The position numbers were made by a program, and so were the translations under genes. DNA of 5,317 bases from an uncultured Flavihumibacter sp. (lineage in GTDB: Bacteria > Bacteroidota > Bacteroidia > Chitinophagales > Chitinophagaceae). This document shows, piece by piece, positions 1-5,317 of this stretch. The first letter of the stretch is position 1. Every line of letters starts with the position of its first letter. The stretch covers positions 1-5,317 of the forward strand of contig CAMLPA010000263.1 of the NCBI GenBank assembly GCA_946481605.1. The letters run 5' to 3'. The notes beneath the pieces were generated by a model, which saw only the letters and a program-made list of their open reading frames with translations, did not search any database and was not told the origin of the DNA.

Positions 1-1518
1 AACCTTTCGCTTTCTTATGGGCAGGTAATCGGTAAAAGCCGTATCTCGGCCAACGTTCGCGGACAGGTGGAAAGCACTACTTCCGAAACTGTCGGTTTTT
101 CAGCGGTAGGCTTTCCTTATGGCACCAATGGTAATCCGGCTTTCGCTTACGGTTATATGCCTTTCAGTACGCCGGCATCTTTAAAACTGAAGAGCCGTGG
201 TGTGGGACTTACCACCAGCATCAACTATGTTTTTGCCAATCGTTTTATGGTGGATGGGGTATATACATTGAGTGGTGCGAGCGCTTTCGGCAGCAACAAA
301 AGGTTCAAGCCGTTCATGTCGGTTGGCCTGGGCTGGAACTTGCATGAGGAAGTGTTTTTACGTGATGTGGAATGGCTGGAAGTTTTTAAACTGAGGGGAA
401 ACATCGGGTATTCCGGCAACCAGAACCTCGGCAATTTCACTTCCGTATCTACTTACGCATACGAGGGTACAGGCAGTAATTATTTTGGTCAGGGCTTATC
501 GCTGGCCTCCCTGGGTAGTCCTGACCTGGAATGGTCACGTACACTGCAAGGTAGTTATGGCGCTGAGTTCAGGCTGCTGAATAACCGCGTAAGCGGTACG
601 CTGGAATATTTCAGAAAACTTACCGATCCATTGTCTGTAGGTGCTGAAGGTACTGTTCCTGCATCCGTAGCGCTCAACAACAACTATGTGATTAACGTGG
701 GAACCCTTACCACCACCGGGTGGAACCTGAACCTGCGTTTCTCTCCTGTATATGACCTGAAAAGAAGGATCATCTGGTCCATCTCTGTTTCTGGGGTAAA
801 AAACAACAGTGTATATGGCGGCTTCGCCAATAAATTACAATCGCTCAATAAAGCGGAGCAGGACAGCAGGGGACTGAACCGTTATTATGATGGATACAGC
901 CCGGACGATATGTGGGCAGTACGCTCACTGGGCATAGACCCGGCTACGGGTTATGAGTTGTTCCGGAAAGCGAACGGCGATATCTCCTTCATATATGATC
1001 CTGCGGATATTGTGCGTGTGGGCAACACCCGGCCTAAAGTTGAAGGGATCTTGAATACCTCTTTCACTTACAAAGAATTTACATTCAATGCCAATGCGCG
1101 CTACAGGATAGGCGGTTATGTTTTCAACAGTGCTGTATATACGAAGGTGGAGAATGTTGGTAATTCAGTGCTCGGACCTGGACCAATGGGTTTTGCGGTT
1201 ATCGGGAACCTTGACAGGCGCGCTTTGTACGACAGGTGGCAGCAGCCGGGAGATGTGCGCGAGTTCAAGTCTGTCCAGCTTTTCGGGTTCACGCCCATGT
1301 CTTCAAGATTCATTCAGAAAGACAGTCACTTCATCGGAGAGTCATTCAGCGTTTCCTGGAGAACGAATGCTGCCTGGGTGCAAAAGCTGCACCTGCAGGG
1401 GGTGGGGGTAAACTTTTACCTGAATGATATTTTCCGGGTGGAAACGGTGCAAACTGAACGCGGACTGGATTATCCGTTTTCAAGGTCTGCCGGACTGAGT
1501 GTTAATCTTTCCTTTTAA
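1..1518 (+). CDS. SusC/RagA family TonB-linked outer-membrane transporter, C-terminal half (5' partial)
   Basis: The frame is open from base 1 and ends at TAA 1516-1518, giving 505 residues. The first in-frame GTG at base 67 is internal, not a start. SusC proteins usually have about 1000 residues or more, so the N-terminal signal, carboxypeptidase-regulatory-like domain, plug and early barrel strands lie upstream. What remains is TonB-dependent barrel with family landmarks: YVFANRF (window residues 76-82), SGASAFGSNKRF (91-102), GWNLHEEVFL (111-120), FKLRGNIGYSGNQN (129-142), RALYDRWQQPGD (407-418), and a last strand ending SVNLSF. The terminal Phe is the usual signal for BAM-dependent barrel assembly. 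By family knowledge it imports a ligand across the outer membrane using TonB energy, with the SusD protein 18 bases downstream as its lid. The arginine/aspartate motif common in SusC (RxDGSS) reads TLSGAS here. The substrate cannot be told from the sequence. The family call is very secure. Confidence 0.95.
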   Translation, partial: NLSLSYGQVIGKSRISANVRGQVESTTSETVGFSAVGFPYGTNGNPAFAYGYMPFSTPASLKLKSRGVGLTTSINYVFANRFMVDGVYTLSGASAFGSNKRFKPFMSVGLGWNLHEEVFLRDVEWLEVFKLRGNIGYSGNQNLGNFTSVSTYAYEGTGSNYFGQGLSLASLGSPDLEWSRTLQGSYGAEFRLLNNRVSGTLEYFRKLTDPLSVGAEGTVPASVALNNNYVINVGTLTTTGWNLNLRFSPVYDLKRRIIWSISVSGVKNNSVYGGFANKLQSLNKAEQDSRGLNRYYDGYSPDDMWAVRSLGIDPATGYELFRKANGDISFIYDPADIVRVGNTRPKVEGILNTSFTYKEFTFNANARYRIGGYVFNSAVYTKVENVGNSVLGPGPMGFAVIGNLDRRALYDRWQQPGDVREFKSVQLFGFTPMSSRFIQKDSHFIGESFSVSWRTNAAWVQKLHLQGVGVNFYLNDIFRVETVQTERGLDYPFSRSAGLSVNLSF

Positions 1519-1536
1519 TTCCTAAACCAACTGATC

Positions 1537-2955
1537 ATGAGTAGCAGATATCTTTCCGCGTTTTTACTGGGCGCGGTCTTAATGCTGGGAGGTTGCAAAA
1601 AATACCTTGATGTACAACCGGAAACCTCTTACACAGAGAACCAGGTGTATGGCAGTGAATCGGCGCTGATTCAGGCTTTCAATGGCTTGTACCTGGATAT
1701 GGCTGCCCGGCCACTGTATGGTTCGTTCCTGAGTTCTACTGTAATTGAACTGATGGCGCAGCGCTTCAAGCCTGTTGTGAATGGATCGCTGAACCTGAGC
1801 TGGTTTGTAAGCTACAACTACAATGCGGAACATGCTTCGCTGGTGCTGGATACGATATGGCGAAAGGCTTACAGTACTATTCTTGCCACCAATGTGTTTC
1901 TTTCCAAAATTGACAATTCAGTGGGCGCTAAAGTGATTTCAGCGGACAATGGCAACCTGCTGAAAGGGGAAGCGCTGGCCATCCGGGGAATGCTTCATTT
2001 CGATCTGCTGCGTTTTTATGGGCCGGTATATGCCACTGCTGGGGGTGATCCCGCCATTCCGTACTACACGGAGGCCGATGGCAAAATGCAACCCATACTT
2101 TCCGGTACAGCAGTGATGGAAAAGGTGTTGACTGATCTTACAACAGCTAGGCAATTGCTGGCCAACGATCCGGTGATCACAAAGGGAATATCGTATGAGC
2201 GCGATTTCTACAGCAGTGCACGCAACCAACGTATGAATTACTTCGCGGTGAGGACGCTCCTCGCCAGGGCTTATTTATGGGCAGGTAAAAAGGCGGAAGC
2301 AAATGCTGAAGCAAAAGCTGTACTGGATGAAGGGGAAAAATGGTTCCCCTGGGTAGGTGCTGATGCGGTGAACAATGCGGCCAACCCAGACAGGGTTTTC
2401 TCTACTGAAATACTCTTCGGTGTAAATACCCCGCAACTTTACAACAACTACGATTTCTTCTTTAACCCCGCACTCACCGACCAAAGCATATATGTGCCGT
2501 ATGAAGCCCGTTTCACGGAAGTTTTTGAAGGTATGCTCCAGGATTACCGCGTGGTACAAACCTGGCTCACGGGGTCAGGAAAAAATTACCGCACTTTCTA
2601 CAAATTCGCTCCGCTTGCAACCGGGAACAACTGGCAATTCCTACAGCCCTTGTTGCGCAAATCGGAACTTTACCTCATCCTGGCAGAAACCGAAACTGAT
2701 CCCGCCAGGGCGCTGGACTTCCTTAATACCGAAAGACGCAGGAGGGGATTAGCTGCCTTGCCTGGCACGGCATCCCTGCCCGTTGAAATCAGGAAAGAAT
2801 ACCAGAAAGAATTCTGGGGCGAAGGGCAACTGTTCTTCTATTATAAAAGGATCAACGCAAACAATGTACCTATGGCCGATCTTCCTTATCCATGGGCTAC
2901 TGTTGAACCTGTTTACAAAGTGCCATTGCCCGTTTCAGAAACGTCTACCCGATAA
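1537..2955 (+). CDS. RagB/SusD family nutrient-uptake outer-membrane lipoprotein
   Basis: This is a complete 472-residue protein, near the usual SusD length of about 450-600. The ATG at 1537 is chosen because it gives a signal peptide ending in the lipobox LGGC, with the lipidated Cys at residue 20 followed by KKYLDVQP, the typical SusD N-terminus. SusD landmarks follow: the helix WRKAYSTILATN (108-119), GEALAIRGMLHFDLLRFYGP (144-163), a TPR-like helix pair rich in Ala (232-265), and RKSELYLILAE (374-384) leading to the C-terminal SusD/RagB region with EFWGEGQLFFYYKR (425-438). SusD proteins sit on the cell surface, bind the ligand and close over the SusC barrel. The gene starts 18 bases after the susC-like stop and has no Shine-Dalgarno sequence, which is normal for Bacteroidota; TAAACCA lies 7 bases before the ATG. 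The protein stops soon after the PLPVSE motif (463-468), so it lacks the Asn/Pro-rich tail seen in many SusDs. The ligand is unknown. Confidence 0.95.
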   Translation: MSSRYLSAFLLGAVLMLGGCKKYLDVQPETSYTENQVYGSESALIQAFNGLYLDMAARPLYGSFLSSTVIELMAQRFKPVVNGSLNLSWFVSYNYNAEHASLVLDTIWRKAYSTILATNVFLSKIDNSVGAKVISADNGNLLKGEALAIRGMLHFDLLRFYGPVYATAGGDPAIPYYTEADGKMQPILSGTAVMEKVLTDLTTARQLLANDPVITKGISYERDFYSSARNQRMNYFAVRTLLARAYLWAGKKAEANAEAKAVLDEGEKWFPWVGADAVNNAANPDRVFSTEILFGVNTPQLYNNYDFFFNPALTDQSIYVPYEARFTEVFEGMLQDYRVVQTWLTGSGKNYRTFYKFAPLATGNNWQFLQPLLRKSELYLILAETETDPARALDFLNTERRRRGLAALPGTASLPVEIRKEYQKEFWGEGQLFFYYKRINANNVPMADLPYPWATVEPVYKVPLPVSETSTR

Positions 2956-2982
2956 TTCCCGACAATTTATAAACCAGGAACG

Positions 2983-3798
2983 ATGAAAATATTCAACCGT
3001 TTATTTGTAACCTTTTTCTCTGCCATGGTGTTGTGCGCCTCCTGTAAAAAGGAGCGCCTGCTCACCTATGAGGCGCAGGATAATATATACTTCAACATGA
3101 TCGTGGGAGCGGATCCTTTGAATGATAATCTTGGGCGGTATGCTGATTCATTAGGATATACCTTCGCTTTCAGCCCATCCTCCGTAAAAGACAGTCTAGT
3201 AGGTATTCCCGTATCCGTTACCGGCTCCCCTACTGCGAAGGACCGCTCTTTCAAAGTATCGGTGGACCCGTCTTCAAGTGCGGTAATCTCCACACATTAT
3301 GAGTTCCCCGTGGCGTTTACCCTGCGTGCAGGTCAATTAACTGATTCCGTTTTCGTAAAGCTGAAACGCGCACCGGACCTTGCGTCAAAAACAGTGACAC
3401 TGGTATTGCGCCTGGAAGAGAATGAAAATTTTGAAACCAAAATAAAGTTCAAACCACGCAATCCCAGAGAAGCCACCTCAATAGACGGAGATACGGTATG
3501 GGTGAATACTTTTAAGATAAGCCTGACGGATATGCTGGGTGCCGGCCCGTTCTGGAATGACTACTATTATTCTTATTTCGGAGACTTCAGCGAGAAGAAG
3601 GTGAAGTTGTTGAACCAGGTTGCAGGTATGCCGCTTAATTTCTGGTCCACGGCCATTACTACCGATCAGCAAATGCTGGATGCCACTTACTACGGGGTGT
3701 TCATGGCGAGATACCTGAAAGACCAGGCCTTCGCCGGAAATACCGTCTTCGAAAGCGATGGCACCACACCCATGACGATGGGGTACCGGTTTCCGTAA
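2983..3798 (+). CDS. DUF4843 domain-containing lipoprotein
   Basis: This is a complete 271-residue protein. The start at 2983 gives a basic then hydrophobic signal peptide with a Cys at residue 21 (CASC), followed by KKER. A Cys instead of Leu at -3 makes the lipobox slightly irregular. The mature part begins LLTYEAQDNIYF (26-37), the opening I associate with DUF4843 proteins that sit next to SusC/SusD pairs. It continues with a beta-rich region at about 56-145 (FAFSPSSVKDSLVGIPVSVTG, alternating strands ending VTLVLRLEEN) that resembles an immunoglobulin-like fold. A second, aromatic-rich part includes FWNDYYYSYFGDFSEKK (190-206), also typical of the family. The molecular function is not established. 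Position suggests an accessory surface subunit of the SusC/SusD transporter. It lies 27 bases after the SusD stop, with TAAACCA 6 bases and AGGAA 2 bases before the ATG. Three D-S-(L/V) tripeptides (55, 70, 121) fit the Bacteroidota O-glycosylation motif. Family assignment is from recalled motifs, not a profile search. Confidence 0.86.
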   Translation: MKIFNRLFVTFFSAMVLCASCKKERLLTYEAQDNIYFNMIVGADPLNDNLGRYADSLGYTFAFSPSSVKDSLVGIPVSVTGSPTAKDRSFKVSVDPSSSAVISTHYEFPVAFTLRAGQLTDSVFVKLKRAPDLASKTVTLVLRLEENENFETKIKFKPRNPREATSIDGDTVWVNTFKISLTDMLGAGPFWNDYYYSYFGDFSEKKVKLLNQVAGMPLNFWSTAITTDQQMLDATYYGVFMARYLKDQAFAGNTVFESDGTTPMTMGYRFP

Positions 3799-3832
3799 CG
3801 CACCTATTTTATGTCATTCTTAAAGTTTTAAC

Positions 3833-5317
3833 ATGAAGCGCTTATATATTCTCCTGTTGTTCTCTGCGCAGCTTAGCTGCCTGCTCTCCTGCTACAAAGA
3901 TGAAGGTAATTACGATTACAAAGACATCAATAAAATCAGTTTTAGCGGCATAGACCCCAATGCCACCGTGCCTGTTTTTATTGGTGATACGCTTTCCATT
4001 ACCCCAGTTGTAAACAGTTCCATGCCCAATGGGAACAACTACAGTTATGAATGGTCCTTATTCAGAGAGGGGGTGGGTGAAAAAATAGTGTCCGGAGAAA
4101 AGAACCTGAAAATAAGGATCAATGAATTGCCCGGAACCTACACCGTGCAGTACAGGGTTACGGATAATGGTACCGGTGTGCTGTTTCATACCAATACTAC
4201 CTTGCTGGTGCGCACCAATGTATATGAAGGGTATATGGTGCTGAGCAATGTGGAGGGGAAATCGAGATTGGATATGCTTTCGTACGATGGCATAGCCGGC
4301 ACCTTCACGCAGTTTACCGATGTGTTGGCGAAAATGGGGTCCTCACTTCCGGAGCAGGGTGCGCCGCTGAAAGTAGTATGCACCAGGGTTACCAACGCAT
4401 TCAGTTATTCTGACTCTACTTTCGGTATTTATCTTTTAACAGCAACAGGAACCAACCGCCTCCACCCTGAAACATTTGACTGGAGGCCAACCTATAACAT
4501 CAGGTATGAAATCGCGGGCAACCTCTCCCCGGATTTTAAAGCGCAGAACATGATCTGGGACAGCTATCTCTATTTTGTGCCGATCTTTCTGTGGTCCGAT
4601 CATAATTTTTACCTGCGCGCTGGCGGAATGGTGCCCGTTTACAACCTGCCGGTTAATAAATATGTTGGCAAGCCTGCGTTTAAAGCCGCTCCCTACGCTA
4701 CTTCCAACGGTTCCGATAACCTGATGATGTTTAATGAAGATGACAATTCCTTTGCATTGCTGCGTAGTTTTACAAATACAAATGTGGAAGCGCCGCCCAT
4801 TGCCTCCAAACCGGGAGAAATTGATTTTCCAGTTGGGAAAGAGCTGGTATATATGGGCAAGTCAGCAACAGGGTTTTCTTACGCTATACTCAAAGATGCA
4901 GATGGTACAGGACACCACCTCCTGAAATTCCGGGCGGGATCGCTGCCGGTCTATTACAAACCACTCAAAGGAACGGATATCGATAAGGCCACACATTTCG
5001 CGCTTGGCGCAAACCCGGAATATATTTTCTACAGTGTGGGTGGAAAAGTATACGAGTACGATTTGTACCTTGAAAGCAGCAAACTTATGCTGGATAAAGG
5101 CGCGGCGGAAATAAGCTACCTCTCCTTCGAGCAGTTTTCGCCCAACAGAAGTCCGGCCACCTATGGTGTATGGTCCAGGTGGCTCACCGTGGGCGTTTAT
5201 GATCCTTCCGGGAAAAATGGTACACTGGAGCAATACAGTGTTCCGGACGCAAATGAGGCGCTGGTACTGCAAAAACAATGGACAGGCTTCGGAAAAATAA
5301 CAAGCGTTTCTTACCGC
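3833..5317 (+). CDS. PKD-like family lipoprotein (3' end cut by window edge)
   Basis: The frame is open for 495 codons from ATG 3833 to the last base with no stop. The start gives a signal peptide ending LLSC, with Cys at residue 20 followed by YKDEGNYDYKDIN (21-33), the characteristic opening of PKD-like lipoproteins of SusC/SusD loci. Residues 35-127 resemble a PKD/Ig-like domain, with SYEWSLF (71-77) and YTVQYRVTDNGTG (103-115). Residues 133-471 show about seven strand-turn-strand units, including GYMVLSNVEGKSRLDMLSYD (133-152) and EYIFYSVGGKVYEYDLY (396-412), suggesting a beta-propeller (inference). The sequence breaks off at WTGFGKITSVSYR, which looks like the family's C-terminus, so few codons should be missing. 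KDE at positions +3 to +5 from the Cys fits the Bacteroidota lipoprotein export signal and so surface display. The gap from the DUF4843 gene is 34 bases, without terminator or recognisable promoter. The role is probably ligand binding beside SusC/SusD; no catalytic motif is seen. Confidence 0.86.
   Translation, partial: MKRLYILLLFSAQLSCLLSCYKDEGNYDYKDINKISFSGIDPNATVPVFIGDTLSITPVVNSSMPNGNNYSYEWSLFREGVGEKIVSGEKNLKIRINELPGTYTVQYRVTDNGTGVLFHTNTTLLVRTNVYEGYMVLSNVEGKSRLDMLSYDGIAGTFTQFTDVLAKMGSSLPEQGAPLKVVCTRVTNAFSYSDSTFGIYLLTATGTNRLHPETFDWRPTYNIRYEIAGNLSPDFKAQNMIWDSYLYFVPIFLWSDHNFYLRAGGMVPVYNLPVNKYVGKPAFKAAPYATSNGSDNLMMFNEDDNSFALLRSFTNTNVEAPPIASKPGEIDFPVGKELVYMGKSATGFSYAILKDADGTGHHLLKFRAGSLPVYYKPLKGTDIDKATHFALGANPEYIFYSVGGKVYEYDLYLESSKLMLDKGAAEISYLSFEQFSPNRSPATYGVWSRWLTVGVYDPSGKNGTLEQYSVPDANEALVLQKQWTGFGKITSVSYR

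Noticed and set aside
15..28. TTATGGGCAGGTAA repeated at 2275-2288
   Set aside because: The 14-base match falls in different reading contexts inside two unrelated coding regions and has no flanking similarity, so chance is the simplest explanation.
67..69. GTG as the start codon of the first gene
   Set aside because: The frame is open and barrel-like from base 1, and SusC proteins are about twice as long, so this is an internal Val codon of a gene cut by the window edge.
1118..1411. Plus-strand open frame of 97 codons in another frame of the SusC gene
   Set aside because: It is inside the clearly coding SusC barrel, with a Ser/Arg/Cys-rich product typical of a shifted frame. The same applies to 1236-1427, 2492-2752, 2783-2986 and 4734-4925.
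1939..2229. Antisense open frames opposite SusD (also 1579-1833 and 2275-2559)
   Set aside because: The opposite strand carries continuous SusD family motifs, and none of the antisense products resembles a known protein.
3811..3831. Tiny ATG-to-TAA frame of 6 codons in the gap before the PKD-like gene, as a possible leader peptide
   Set aside because: It is too short, has no distinctive codon run or paired hairpins, and is not in frame with the downstream gene.
3799..3832. Possible promoter or terminator in the largest gap (34 bases)
   Set aside because: I find no TAnnTTTG -7 element with an upstream TTG, and no GC-rich inverted repeat followed by a T-run. The gap is ordinary for genes of one operon.
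4862..5278. Antisense open frame of 138 codons
   Set aside because: It lies wholly opposite the PKD-like lipoprotein gene, shows no recognisable domain or signal, and its protein (rich in Cys, Arg and Ile) looks like a reverse-strand shadow.

Overview
The window looks like a piece of a chromosome from the phylum Bacteroidota, probably a Chitinophaga- or Pedobacter-like member by protein style. The placement is inference from gene content and protein motifs; no rRNA or other phylogenetic marker is present. It contains four genes, all on the + strand and closely packed, with gaps of 18, 27 and 34 bases. There is no RNA gene, mobile element, CRISPR array, clear terminator or recognisable internal promoter.

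Layout: (1) bases 1-1518 are the C-terminal half of a SusC/RagA-type TonB-linked outer-membrane transporter, whose start lies upstream of the window. (2) Bases 1537-2955 are a complete SusD/RagB-type surface lipoprotein. (3) Bases 2983-3798 are a complete DUF4843-type lipoprotein. (4) Bases 3833-5317 are a PKD-like family lipoprotein, open to the last base and probably lacking only a few C-terminal codons.

How they work together: SusC forms the TonB-energised barrel and SusD the hinged lid that captures substrate. The two further lipoproteins are probably accessory surface subunits that bind or present ligand, because they are co-directional with the pair and carry lipoprotein signals. The fourth protein has a short PKD-like N-terminal region. 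It is followed by about seven repeats of a strand-turn-strand pattern that I read as a possible beta-propeller.

No glycosidase, peptidase, sulfatase or regulator lies in the window, so the substrate cannot be deduced. This four-gene module is a known arrangement in Bacteroidota, but the roles of the DUF4843 and PKD-like partners are poorly defined. I see no clear sign of a wholly new system. The most interesting points are the possible propeller, the subfamily-specific motif changes in SusC and SusD, the lipoprotein-export-like residues, and the cluster of O-glycosylation-type tripeptides.
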